Source: Margaritifera margaritifera
Lineage: Eukaryota; Mollusca; Bivalvia; Unionida; Margaritiferidae
DNA: 64,000 bases
Direction of reading: 5' to 3'
NCBI GenBank assembly: GCA_029931535.1
Contig: JAQPZY010001234.1
Location: 1-64,000 of the forward strand
This document shows positions 35,074 to 45,894 of this stretch, piece by piece; position 1 is the stretch's first letter, and each line of letters opens with the position of its first letter. The position numbers and the translations under genes were made by a program. Under the pieces are notes generated by a model, which ran no database searches, was not told the origin of the DNA, and saw only the letters and a program-made list of their open reading frames with translations.

Positions 35074-35600
35074 CTATACACGTGAGAGTACATCTCCAAT
35101 CACATTATCTTTTCCCCTGTTGTGTCTAACGTCTATGTTGTATTCTTGCAACATTAAACTCCACCTCAACAATCTTTGATTTTATTTTTCATTTTGTTAA
35201 TGAAAATAAGGGGATTGTGATCCATGAATACAGCAATCGGAGAGAGAGCTGAACTGACATACGCTTCAAGATGTTGCAAAGCCAATATCAAGGCCAAACA
35301 TTTTTTCTCAATTGTAGAATAATTTTTCTAGTGCCTGTTTAGTTTTTTTTATATAGAAAAATGAAACATTGGATGATCCACACCATTTTTATCTTCTTGA
35401 ATCAATACTCCACAACCCCTTCATCCCTTGCATCAACAGACATTTTAAATTATTGGCTGAAATTTGGTGCTGAAAGAGCTTGTGCACTCTCAAGTATGGC
35501 CTTTAATTTGCCAAAAAATTCCATTTGTCAGACCAATGAAACTTAGATTTCTTACTCAACAAATTTGTCAGAGGTTCAGAAATTATGGAAAAAATTGAGC
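35074..35600 (-). pseudogene. RNase H domain of the LTR element, end of pol
   Basis: The minus strand continues RT with RFLGVAGYYRKFC at about 35640-35600. It then shows, in shifting frames, an RNase H core with MDHNPLIFINKMKNK and LLRWSLMLQEYNIDVRHNRG and the ending GDVLSRV followed by TAG at 35074-35076. The DVLSRV ending is the usual last motif of Ty3-type RNase H. No integrase follows it, which supports the unusual domain order. At least three frame breaks are present. Confidence 0.8.
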
Positions 35601-35656
35601 AAAATTTCCGATAATATCCAGCCACACCTAAGAATCGCATCAGTTGATTTTTGCTA

Positions 35657-36282
35657 CTAGGCAATCAGTTGATTTGTGCTACTGGACAACGGGAATTCAG
35701 AGATTGTCTTGACCTTAGCTTCTGAAAGTTTAACTTGACCTTGTCCCACTATATGTAATAACAATGTGACACAAGCATGGCAAAACTCACTTTTGCATAA
35801 ATTAACCGTCAGATTTACATGACTGAGTCGATCGAAGATTTTCCAAATAGTCTCCAAGTGATCTTTCCAGATGTCGTTGTACATAATGACGTCATCGATA
35901 TACGCGTCAGAATTATCTAGACCAGAGGTTAATATGTTCATTAGACGTTGGAATGTTGCCGGAGAATTTTTCATTCTAAATAGCAGCACTTTATACTGAT
36001 AAAGCCCATCTGGAGTTGCAAATGCCGAAATTTCTTTTCATCTTTTCGTGAGTGGTATTTGCCAGATTCCTTTTAAAAGGTCAAACTTGGTGACATATTT
36101 GGCATTTCCAATTTTGTCGATGCAATCATATATTCTTGGCATTGGAAATGAATCCGTTTTGGTGACACTGTTGACTTTTCTATAGTCAGTACACATGCGG
36201 AATGTATTATCTTGTTTAGGCATAAGAATACATGGTGAACTCCATTTACTTGTACTTGGTTCTATAAAATCATTCTGTAGTA
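35657..36282 (-). pseudogene. Reverse transcriptase, main part
   Basis: Two minus-strand frames make up the palm. At 36282-36038: DFIEPSTSKWSSPC, MCTDYRKVNSVT, DLLKGIWQIPL. At 35989-35657: MKNSPATFQRLMN, then the catalytic AYIDDVIMY with an intact YIDD box, then VNLCKSEFCHACVTLLLHIV. A frameshift near 36037 separates the two. The N-terminal piece lies beyond the inserted pogo-like element, at 37920-38042. Confidence 0.88.
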
Positions 36283-37033
36283 TCAGTAATTTCGTTGGGG
36301 ACCAATTTTCGTGGTTTTCGTTGTTGCCCCGAACCACGAATTTAAATACCCCCCAAAAATCAGCCACATATGATAATGACCTCCCCCCGTCCATGTTTGT
36401 ACTATGTTTCATTGATAGAGATATACAAAGCTACTAGTATGATAAATCAACATCAATACTGTAATCTAGTAATAAACTATTAGCTTTTACACTTGTTTGT
36501 TTTATTTTAACCCTTTGAAAAACGAATTATAAAGCATTTAATATTGTTTCACTGCACACGTATCGATAAGGTATCCGATAGCTGTAATTTCCACTCACTG
36601 CCTTAAATCGATATGTGACATAAGTAGGGATAGAGGGAAACAAGAAAAAGCATAAGGTATTCAAACACTAGTAATACAGAAAATGAAAGAAAGATAAAAA
36701 ATAATAATATATGAAAATTGAATTTAATACTTATTCAAATCGATCGTTCATTCGAGTACAGCTGCTGTTGAAACATTTGAATCCTCCTAAAAGCACATTT
36801 GATTTTATCCATGCATTTTTAATCCAAAAGAACAACAAGCCTGTAAAATACTAGAACTATTTCTTGAAGCACTATTATTAATGAAACACTGTGTGCATAC
36901 ACTAATTACAGCAGAGCATTAAAGTTCACACTTCACTGATTTTCGGACAAAGCCATTGTATCAACATCGTGTCAGTCAAGTGTCTTGCTACACACACATG
37001 CTTGTAAGGTAAAATAATCACCAAATTGAAGAA

Positions 37034-37425
37034 TTAAACAAGTCCAGCTTTCTCAAAACCACTAATAATTAGGTCCGATCTTTCACTCACTGTCGCGTGA
37101 TCTGCAAGTATCTATTCATCGTGAATTGGCTTGATTAATGAGGTTGTAACATCTTGCTTTTCCATGATTACTTCCATGGCCTGTTTAGCATACCAGTTGT
37201 GGAAGTGTTATTTTAATTCTTCTTTGTACTTTTTTTTTGTTTTTTTGTCAAGTTTAGTGGTTGAAGTTGGTCTGTACATGAAGTAGGCACTAACAAATGA
37301 GTCATTCCACTGTCTTTCAATTTAGTTAGCATCTTCGCACTTAGGTGGGCTCTAAACACATCAAATATTGACACTGCCTGCGGACTGCATTGAGCAAGGG
37401 TCAGTCGGTCACGTGTTTTGTTCAC
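37034..37425 (-). pseudogene. pogo-like DDE transposase C-terminal remnant
   Basis: The minus strand reads VSIFDVFRAHLSAKMLTKLK, then VPTSCTDQLQPLNLTKKQ, the conserved IFDxFxAH and CTDxLQPLD region of pogo/Tigger/Jerky DDE transposases. The IFD Asp is a catalytic residue. After a short A-rich frameshift it continues with FHNWYAKQAMEVIMEKQDVT, a stop at the position after PIHDE, then RSDLIISGFEKAGLV and a final stop at 37034-37036. The order matches the family's C-terminus; the N-terminal DNA-binding part is missing. Confidence 0.75.
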
Positions 37426-37487
37426 TTTATGGGCAGTGGTTTAAGAAAGAGGTCATACAGATAAACTTTATTAGCCGATTGACACAG

Positions 37488-37720
37488 TGTTGTTCGCTGC
37501 GTCGGCTTCCTTTGCTGTTGAGCACTCAGACGAATAAACGGTGTAAGTGATTGATCTTGACATGTGTTTCATTTGTGTTCATAGAGATGGTAGTATTGTT
37601 TTAGTGTTGTTGGCTGCGTCGGCTTCCATTGATGTTATTCACTTGGGCGAAAAAACGGTATAAGTATTAAACTTGTCAGGTCTTTGATTTGTGCTCATAC
37701 ATGTATCAGTACTGTTTTAA
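37488..37720. repeat. ~117-bp diverged tandem duplication
   Basis: Two copies begin TGTTGTTSGCTGCGTCGGCT at 37488 and 37605 and share AAACGGTRTAAGT. A shorter third trace (GCGTCGGCAT) lies near 37743. Confidence 0.75.
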
Positions 37721-37871
37721 ACATTCAAGAGACCGCCTTTTGCGTCGGCATAGTTTTATTCTTTTGTATTCTTTATTGTGGGAAATTGTAGAGATTAAAC
37801 CAAGAAATTAAATATTACTAATATGCAAACTTTTACCACGAATTTAAGTACCCACGAAAATTGCTTTTTTT

Positions 37872-38470
37872 TTAAAAACCACGAACATTTATCTCACGAA
37901 AATAAATGATATTACAGTATTGAATTTCTTTTTCCAAATATTCCTGCTTGAGAGGATTCATCCTATAAGGATGCTGCTTCACAGGTGTAGAATCTACAGC
38001 ATCAACCTCATGACAGATTTTATTTGTTCGTGTTGGAACATCAGGAGACAAGTACTCATACTCATGTAATAATTGTTTTAGTTCATTCCTTTCCTGTTGT
38101 TGCAGATGTGAAAGTTTTTGGTCCAGATTGTTTAATATTTCTGAATTCTGAAGTTTGGTTAAACGAAAGTCACTATGGTCAGATTGCATTCCATCGTTTA
38201 CATCCTCACTGTGTTGGATAGGAACAACTAAATTCATTGAATAATTAACTGTGCTATCTCTGTCAAAATACTCCTTTAGCATAATTATATGACAAAGTTG
38301 TTTCTGATTCCTCCTACCGGGAGTGCTAATGATAGAATCTGTGTCATATTCTTTCTTTTCAACGGTATAAGGACCATACAATTTATCCCGAAGATGATTT
38401 TGAGATATGGGCAAGAGAGCCAGAACTTTATCGCCAAGCTGAAAACTCCTTTCATTTGTATTTCTGTCAT
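37872..38470 (-). pseudogene. Integrase C-terminus joined to RT N-terminus
   Basis: One continuous minus-strand frame from 38414. It begins in the integrase C-terminal GPY/F module (LYGPYTVEKKEYD, then TPGRRNQKQLCHIIMLKEYF) and passes through a ~70-residue linker. From 38042 it enters the RT N-terminus (DVPTRTNKICHEVDAVD, VKQHPYRMNPLKQEYLE). The pogo-like insertion then cuts it. This stretch is the direct evidence for integrase upstream of reverse transcriptase. There is no in-frame ATG at its start, as expected for an internal part of a polyprotein. Confidence 0.88.
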
Positions 38471-38531
38471 ACCTTTATTTCATTTTTGACTGAGTAGAGT
38501 GAAGATTAGTTCTTGCTACTTTACAGGCCTC

Positions 38532-39229
38532 TCACAACTTATATTTGAAATCAGATACATAGTTAAGAAGATTAATCTTTGAACCTTCATTTGAAAGTTG
38601 TGTCCACGAACAGTCTGTCAAAAAAAAAAAAAAAAGTTCAAAAGCACTAAAGCCCAATGATTCTTGAACTGATTCCCTAACAGCAAACAACAACAAATGA
38701 ACACCGTCATCCCAATCCTTTCCTATATCAAAGCAATATGACCCAATCATATTCTTCAAAGTTTGATGAAATCTGTCCAAAGCCCCTTGACTTTCAGGGT
38801 GATAGGCAGAAGATATTTTACTGTTGGATGCCTAATTCATGCGCAACTTATTGGAAACTTCCGGGCTTAAAATTTGACCCTTGATCAGACTGGACAGATT
38901 TGGATAGGCCAACAAGTGGTAAAAAAAAAAAAAAAAAAAAAAATATCTCTCTCAGAGGAATCGCTTCTGGAAATTTGTAGATGTACACATTATGGTCAAC
39001 AAGTATTGGTTGCCTTAGGTATCGTGTGATTAGGTTTTCCTTCTATTTGACAAGTATGCCAAAATCTAGAGTATTTAGAAACATCACTTTTAAGTTTCGG
39101 CCAATAAAAATGATTCAAGATCTTGTGATAACTCTTATTGACTCCTAAATGACAAACCAAGGGAATTTCATGGACTAGACTAAGAATTTCCTGTCGATAT
39201 GACCTCGGAACGACAATTTGATAGCTCAC
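38532..39229 (-). pseudogene. Integrase zinc finger and partial catalytic core
   Basis: At 39229-38996 the HHCC-type finger reads VHEIPLVCHLGVNKSYHKIL and later SRFWHTCQIEGKP; the first Cys of the CxxC pair is gone. The core is damaged: the segment with the first catalytic Asp is deleted between about 38990 and 38960. The second region (QSDQGSNF) and the Glu region (ESQG, RFHQTLKNMI) survive in different frames at about 38880 and 38780. A long poly(A/T) slip at about 38921-38942 adds a frame break. The domain then ends with GVHLLLFAVRESVQESLGFS. Confidence 0.85.
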
Positions 39230-40050
39230 TGACCAATCGTCACCAGCAGGTACTTCAGGTGGTCCCCATTTTCACATAAGAACCGCTTTCTCACAAAGTT
39301 ACAATCTGGGACTTGTGTAGTTTCAGTTTTGCTAATAGACCTCTGAAACAAACAGGAGATCTCAGGATCTTGTTCTTGTTCGACGAGCGATTGTCTTTTG
39401 CCACCCTGATTAGAAAAGAGAGAATGAGTAGTTAAAAGAAAATCACTGTGATCAATATCTATTGATTGATGACTACCAGGAGAAAAGGTGACCTCATCAA
39501 AAAACTGACCAATACATGTGTCAGCTAAAGGAATAATTTCCTGATCAACACCAGGAAATTTGCCATAGCTCTGGTAACTGTACAAGCAGGATACAAATCA
39601 GGGATTTCAATCTCAATAGGATAAACATTTTAATCCAAACAAGGCTTGTCAGTTACAAACGGATTAACCACGACCTTATCTCCAGCTAGGCCATTGCGCA
39701 GTATTAAATGAATACCTTCTATTGGTAAAGAAGTCACTGCCCCAACAGTCAGAGGTCCTGAAACTAAGTCTGATGCCAAATTGACACAATGGAGAGGAAC
39801 ATTTACCAAGCCGCACTCTACTCCCTGAATAAGTACACTTTTACAAGAAACAGACTTCTCAAAAAAAAGCAATGTACCTGATAACAAAAGACTCTGACAA
39901 GCTTCTGTGTCCCCTTAATATTTTAATAGGAATAGGTTTGACAGAACAACCAATAAGTGATATAGAACCTTCTGACATGAATGGTTCATAAGTCTCCAAA
40001 ATATAATCAGACTGGGGTTTGTTTGACCGAACAAATGTATTGTCTTCCAT
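39230..40050 (-). pseudogene. Protease region and linker of the LTR element
   Basis: At 40050-39859 the frame reads GCSVKPIPIKILRG and then shifts. In the neighbouring frame the active site appears as GDTEACQSLLLSGT where retroelement proteases have DTGA, so the Gly is changed to Glu and the frame is broken there. At 39887-39630 the flap and C-terminal part (GVECGLVNVPLHCVNLASD, IEGIHLILRNGLAGDKVVVN) is intact. 39585-39226 is a linker before integrase with no known domain. Confidence 0.78.
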
Positions 40051-40138
40051 ACAAGATCATGAGCTTCACCTCTTTGAAATAAGAGAATTTGGAATAGATC
40101 TGTCTTTATTCTTTTGCTTACTTTTCAACCTATAGCAA

Positions 40139-41309
40139 TCAGAAATTAGGTGCTCTTTTTACGATAAGTGCACGTAGGAAGAGATCAGTCTTATCAGATT
40201 TTTGATTTCTAAAAGTTGTACCGGGTTGAAATTTGAAAGTACATGTATGAGACTGAGTTTTTTTGTTTTTTTTTTCACCAAAAATCTGCTGAGAGGAAGA
40301 CATACGGACAAATGAAATTTTGTGAGTTAAGGAATAATCATCAGCCATGCGAACAACATTTTCCAAAGTTTCCTCTTTTTGCTCATAAAGATAGGTCTTG
40401 ACATCACAATGAGTGCACTTCTTGAACTCTTAAATTAATACGATCTGTCTGAGGTTATCGTAATCTTGATCAACCTTCTTGACTGAGCGCCACTTATCAC
40501 ACCTGCAAATTCAACATGTGTTTGTCCAGTTTCTTTTCTACAATTCCTAAACCCCTGTTGATATCCCTCAGGTACCAGCTCATAACCCTTCAATTTATAT
40601 TCCTTAAGCCACATTATTATCAGCATTGTGTTGTACTGACAATGAAGTGTGGACTTCATGAGCTTTGCCAATAAGTACACTTTGTAGTAATAAAGTCCAA
40701 TGCTCTCTTGGCCATTTAAAGTTTTCGGCTATTTCTCAGAGTAAAGAAAGTATGTATCTATTTCTAGTCAAATCTATCTGGTAACATCAAAACTGAACTT
40801 GTGTGTAAAGGTGGGTGGGTGGGGGAGAGTGCTCCGCTTGCCAGTTCTAATTCTTTTAATCTATATTGCAATTCCCTTTTTTCTCTCAGCATCTGCATTT
40901 TCCTCCTCCTCCTCTCTCTCTCTCACTGCATCTGCATTCCTCCCCCTCTCTCTCTACATCTGCCTCTCCTTCATTTTCCTCTCCTCTTTCTATCTTTTCC
41001 CTCTCTGAATGTGCATTTCCTTCTCTTCTTTCTCTTTCTGAATTTGCATCATTTCTCCCTGAAGCTGAAACTTTCTTTATTCCAATTACATCTGTAATTA
41101 TTGTAATGGCTTATTATTTGTAATTCCCTTAATTTCCTATCAAAACCAGATACAGACTTCCCAATTAAATCCAAAGCACTATTATCCAAAATTTCCTTTC
41201 CCACCAAATACTGAATCAAAATATTCCTTGTCTCTTGCTTTGTTAAAGATGCTTTCGCCTCAGAAAGATCGTAATGTCTGGCAAGCTAGAGCAACTCATC
41301 TTTTTTCAT
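40139..41309 (-). pseudogene. gag remnant of the LTR element
   Basis: A minus-strand ATG at 41307-41309 starts a frame reading MKKDELL, a stop, then LARHYDLSEAKASLTKQETR and YLVGKEILDNSALDLIGKSV, a SAP-like N-terminal gag segment. A purine-rich low-complexity stretch (complement of TCC/CTC runs at 40895-41040) follows. The capsid-like part near 40620-40450 reads YELVPEGYQQGFRNCRKETG and QTHVEFAGVI, then 40366-40139 continues VVRMADDYSLTHKISF. Several stops are present. The YELVPE-YRQxFR motif is known from gag of this retrotransposon group. Confidence 0.72.
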
Positions 41310-41537
41310 AGACTGTAACCCTACCTGTGTAGGATTTTAAACAAAATTCTCAACATTAGACGACACAGTGAATGTTTGCTGGTTTCACTAAAACTTTCTC
41401 AAATATGTGAAATAAAGTTTTTTTTTACCAGGGACAATGAAAATTCCAAAATAAAGTCAATTTAAACTTTAAAGTCAATTTTTAATATCTCTAAAATGTT
41501 TTAAACAAATTCCGATCTTGGACGAGCCTTCAACTTC

Positions 41538-42195
41538 TATTACGACTCTATGTCTTAAATAATATATAACAGAAAGAAAGTGAAGCCAACAATATAAGTA
41601 ATATAAACAAGCAATTTATTTCCATACAAGACAAAGTGAAATTCAAGAGATACTTACAATATTGTGAATCAAATTCCAAATAATCCTAAATGTCCTAATC
41701 ACAAATCCAAACATATAGAATGTTTCGAATGAGTTTCAATAGTCTTGAATGTCCTGCTATAACACAATGATACAACCCAGAATTTCTTTGAATTAGTTCA
41801 GAAAAGTCCTCAGTAATGTATTAATTTAAAAGTCAATGAGCACTTTAGTAATTCCAATGAATATATTAAGTAAAGAATTCCTCTTGAATTATATCTGATT
41901 TAAATGGCACAAACTATGAAATCTGATCTAAAATGGATTCCCACTGACTGATCTGAAACAATGAATGAATTATTTTTTTACCATATCCCTATTTATACAC
42001 ATTTTTACTTGACCTATATTGCAACAGGATGTGAAGCAATACAATGAAAAAAAAACCCAGTCTAACTGTCAACAAGACTGGCCTTGAACTCAAATGCCTA
42101 TAAACATTCTGTTTACAAGTGAGAAGAATCTAAAGTACAATTTACCTTCATGGAGAAAATTGAAACACGCATCATAGATTAAATATAAATAACCA
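41538..42195 (-). mobile_element. 5' LTR of the LTR retrotransposon
   Basis: On the minus strand it starts TGGTTATTTATATTTAATCT (the 3' LTR has TGTTATGTATATTTTAATCT) and ends CATAGAGTCGTAATA, where the solo LTRs end GTCGTAACA. A TATA box (TATAAATAGGG, complement at about 41985-41996) and AATAAA (complement TTTATT at 41615-41620) lie in the expected order. Just inside the element, minus 41537-41513 contains GGCTCGTCC, a likely primer-binding region, though I cannot name the tRNA. Confidence 0.82.
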
Positions 42196-43955
42196 ATATT
42201 CAGATTTGCTATGTAATTTTCATGCTATTTAAATTTTAAAGTAGGCTAAGGAGCAGCAAACATACAGTAGTGATTTTGTTGATGACTGAGACATTATAAA
42301 GGTGGTCTAAGGTTAATTAACCGCGCATATCGTGATCATATAAGACCATGTTCCTGATTTAGTAGAAAAGATTCTAAAATATTTTATCAGTTAATATACC
42401 ATCAAAATGAAATAATCAAAAATAGTATTCTCGTCATTTTGATGCATTTTGAAACAACATGCTGATACAGTTACCCGATTTATATCTCTGAATATTGATG
42501 TTTTGAAATATTTGTGTGTTTTTGCATTACCTTAACTGCATTTTAGGAAAAGTACATTATGGAAATAGTATCGCCCCTTCTTTTCAGTAAAGCTAAAATC
42601 ACTTGCAATATTTAAACCAACACCTTGCGGTTGACGGAATTTGTAAAGGAATACATTTTAATATGTTAAATTAATTTTGAAAATTATTTCCCCAGGTTCT
42701 ATTCATATAAATACAGTGTTTGTGTCTCTGCTTTAAACACAGTCATTAGTGGAAATATTGATAGGCTGCTGCAATTTTGAGTTTATTCAGAGTACCAATT
42801 ATGGATGAACAGGTCAAAGCAGAGAAATGGTATTAATGTCTTATTCTCAAGTTTTGTTTCCTCTACATGGTCAAGTACTGTGCATATTGTATACGACACA
42901 GTATACGGGTATATACTGAATCGTATTTGTCAGCCAAGTATTTGATATAGATCATTTACAACACTTATTTTTAATAAGTAACTGCAATTTATTCCGAAGA
43001 GTATGATTTGATATACGGGCTGTCAACTTGATAAACGCACAGTTAATATCCACAGAAATATTCTGGGATTGTAACTCTGTTAATTAAAAAAGGAATACAA
43101 TTACTTCAGAATATTCTTGACCTGTGCGAAAGAAAAATATATTATGTGTGAGCATCGCTTAATATAAAAACTATAATAAACGAGAATGTGATTTTATTTT
43201 AATTTTCAAATGAATAAAATTCAGTTAATAATAAGGCTTCTCATTATCATGGCGATTCACTTAAAACTACCAAGTATATATTTTTAATACTTTATGCAGA
43301 CATTGATACAACTAAAATACATGAATTTATTCGGTTTAGCCATTTCCCCTAAAGATGAAGTTGTCAAACTTCTTGTACTCTAGGCCCTCAGACACATCAT
43401 AATTACACCAGATACAATTATTTTAACAAGGATTGGAGGGTTTTTGTATCACAAAGGACTACTTTTAGATCGTTATTTTTTACAATTAGTTTTACGCTGT
43501 TACTGGGTACTGTCTTCTGATTTCAATGCGATATCATACATGAAATAACACCCTATAATTGATAATGAAAACTAATTAGTGAAAATAAGTGCCATACAAG
43601 GAAATCCATTCTCGAATGTATATCCATGATATCTCTTCTGTTCTGCATTCATCATTCAAGGACAAATAAATCAACCTGTAGACTGAATTATCCTTATCCT
43701 TTTGCAAATATCACCATTGATGATCGTAGCCTACTTTGATGCTGAAATAATCAACGAAACTCTTTTCCCGAATTATCCAGATATTTCAATGAAAACATTT
43801 ACCTGAGTCCATTAATCGGATTAAACAGTAGCATATACATCATACGATTATTATTTATCGGCTCTTGCAATCTTGTATGGTTTTCTCTCGATTAACAATT
43901 TACAATTTCATTAATTACTTTTTATAAACTTGTGTGTGATTGTGAAAGAAGGTTC
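42196..43955. other. Unassigned sequence right of the LTR element
   Basis: AT-rich; no gene, RNA gene or known element found. Confidence 0.45.
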
Positions 43956-44228
43956 GGTAACATAGCAGTTGTTTAGAGTTACATTATAACATAACATGTG
44001 TATGGAGTCACATTACATACTCAGTAACATAACAGTTGTTGAGTTACATTATATACTCAGTAACACAACAGTTATATACAATTACATTTTATACTCAGTA
44101 ACATAACAGTTGTATGGAGTTACATTATGTACTCAACAACATAACAGTTGTATACAGTTACATTATATATTCAGTAACGTAACAGTTGTGTGGAGTTACA
44201 TTATATACTCAGTAACATAACAGTTGTT
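43956..44228. repeat. 38-bp tandem repeat, about 7 copies
   Basis: The unit is AGTTACATTATATACTCAGT followed by AACATAACAGTTGTATGG. Two copies are shortened. Confidence 0.88.
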
Positions 44229-44725
44229 ATGTTACTGCACCCATCGCCTTGCCTAAACACACCAACCCCCATACTCTTTTGATTAAGAGCAAATTTCGAA
44301 AATAGGATGGAATATAGTCATGGAGTTTGGCATTCGTGCGTAGCAGACACACTCAAATGTCGACCCAGTAATCAACACTCATCAATGTCCACATTCATTC
44401 TGGATTCCTCTGACAGGCATTCGGGCATGTGGAGGTTAGTACACGAAGTTACAAATATGCACCAGACAGTGTGGAAAGTGCTATACCTGGATTATACAGG
44501 AGGTTGCGTGATAATATGAAATGAAATTATATATCGAGAAAGAATATTATCATACAGGTTAGATCATTTTTTTTTAAAACCGGGGTCCACGGGTTACGTC
44601 ACCCATCGCCTTGCCTTGCACGCACCAATCCCCATACCCTCCCAACTGAGCGCACATACCCAAAAAGGATAGAACATAGTTGTGGATATAGGCAATTGTG
44701 CGTAGCAGACGCACTCATTATTAAT
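44229..44725. repeat. Diverged ~360-bp duplication
   Basis: CACCCATCGCCTTGCC, then CACCAAYCCCCATAC, then GTGCGTAGCAGAC occurs at about 44230-44365 and again at about 44590-44725. The parts after each copy also resemble each other weakly (ACAAATAWGCA, AGTGCTATAC). Probably two copies of an old interspersed element in the same orientation. Confidence 0.65.
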
Positions 44726-44782
44726 TATCATGTATCAGGGTATATCGAAGTTAATATAGAAATTTACAAATAAGCAGAAGAC

Positions 44783-44905
44783 AGAGTAGCAAGTGCTGAA
44801 TCATAGATATCTTATTTATAGAGTAGCAAGTGCTATCCCTGAATCATAGATATCTTATTTATAGAGTAGCAAGTGCTATCCCTGAATCATAGATATCTTA
44901 TTTAT
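44783..44905. repeat. 43-bp tandem repeat, 3 copies
   Basis: Units start at 44783 (missing five bases), 44820 and 44863 with AGAGTAGCAAGTGCTATCCC and end in ATAGATATCTTATTTAT. The last two are identical. Confidence 0.92.
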
Positions 44906-45880
44906 TACTGCCTCTATATTGCACGCTCTGCCAAAAAGCCACCACTTTAACATCAAAAAAGATTAGGTGTGGCTAGTTGATTTATTCAAACTTCATCCAT
45001 CCACGTGCTTCATCTTGATGGGATAATTTTAATTTCTTGGATACTTTTTCCACAAGCATAAATACTATTTTCTTTCAATTCTGTGCATATTTAAAAACAT
45101 AAATTTAAAACTAACTCTTGGCATGATTGTGTTTATTAAATATATATTTTACATAGCAGATCATATGATTCAAATTTCCTTCTAGTTCGTACACAACATT
45201 ACCTTTGGCGTGTATCACCATCTTGCAGTTTTATCTGAAGCGGTAATTGTATTTTATTTATCAGAGTTATCTGGGTCGGTCTGGAGACACAAATGTCGGT
45301 CCGGAACAAAGGGAATTTAACTCTACACCTCCATATTGAAAATACATCAGTCTGGTGATAATGGGATTTGAATATTAAACACGTACATAGGTTTAAAATT
45401 ACTAGTGTGGGCCACCCTGGGCACAAGGGGAATTTAACATTGTGGGTCGGTCTGGCGATTATGGGCTGGTCTGAGGTCAAGGGGAGAGTCCACTCTCCGG
45501 CCATCTTGGATTGAGCTGATCTGGGAAAAAGGTAAATATAATGTTAAAAACTTCCATAGGTTTAACACTGGGGCTCGGCCTGGCGTCTATGGGAATTTAA
45601 CTTCGAGGTACGGTATAGAGGTCTAACATTGAATGCAACACATATCTTTTCAACACACTGATGATATAATGCTTGTCTGGCATCCATAGACTTAACATGA
45701 GGAAACATGTGACCATGTTGAATTCAAAATGTCCGCCGCAATATTAAACCTATGGAGTTATTTATAGTAGTTCAACATTAGATATATCTGAGTATGTCCT
45801 AGAGAAACGTTTGCCCTTGCGCACTGAACAAGTTTGCAGATGAACACTTGAAAAAATATTTGTTCACGCGCACTTAAAAA
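44906..45880. repeat. Degenerate GGGAATTTAAC-type repeats
   Basis: From about 45280 the motif GGGAATTTAACWT and GGTYTAACATT recurs many times at irregular spacing, similar in kind to 34256-34745. The 101-codon minus-strand frame 45199-45504 lies in this repeat and is not a gene. The first 300 bases hold nothing I recognise. Confidence 0.45.
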
Positions 45881-45894
45881 AATATATAAAATAG

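Larger units (their letters stand above)
36283..37917 (-). mobile_element. pogo/Tigger-like DNA transposon inserted in RT
   Basis: It interrupts the RT frame: IQY on one side (to about 37919), LQNDFIEPS on the other (from about 36285). The ends are imperfect inverted repeats: plus-strand start CAGTAATTTCGTTGGGGACC with TTTTCGTGGTTTTC, and minus-strand start CTGTAATATCATTTATTTTC with GTTCGTGGTTTTT. Both sides also carry a CACGAATTTAARTACC block. TA dinucleotides flank each side (36281-36282 and 37918-37919), as Tc1/mariner-pogo elements require. Exact ends are uncertain by a few bases. The interior is mostly non-coding apart from a transposase C-terminus. Confidence 0.72.
34813..42195 (-). mobile_element. 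Ty3/gypsy-type LTR retrotransposon with INT before RT (Gmr1-like order)
   Basis: Read on the minus strand: 5' LTR (42195-41538), probable primer site, gag (41309-40139), protease (40050-39630), integrase (39229 to about 38060), reverse transcriptase (38042-35657, split by a DNA transposon), RNase H (about 35600-35074), polypurine tract and truncated 3' LTR. The integrase GPY motif and the start of RT lie in one uninterrupted frame (38414-37872), so the order INT then RT is original and not a join of two elements. This PR-INT-RT-RH order is known for the Gmr1 group of Ty3/gypsy elements and resembles Ty1/copia order. All domains carry stops or frameshifts, and the copy is dead. Confidence 0.88.

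Noticed and set aside
40799..41123. Plus-strand Leu/Ser/Pro-rich frames
   Set aside because: They are the antisense of a purine-rich part of gag in the LTR element.
45199..45504. 101-codon minus-strand gene
   Set aside because: It lies in the degenerate GGGAATTTAAC repeat region and shows no domain.
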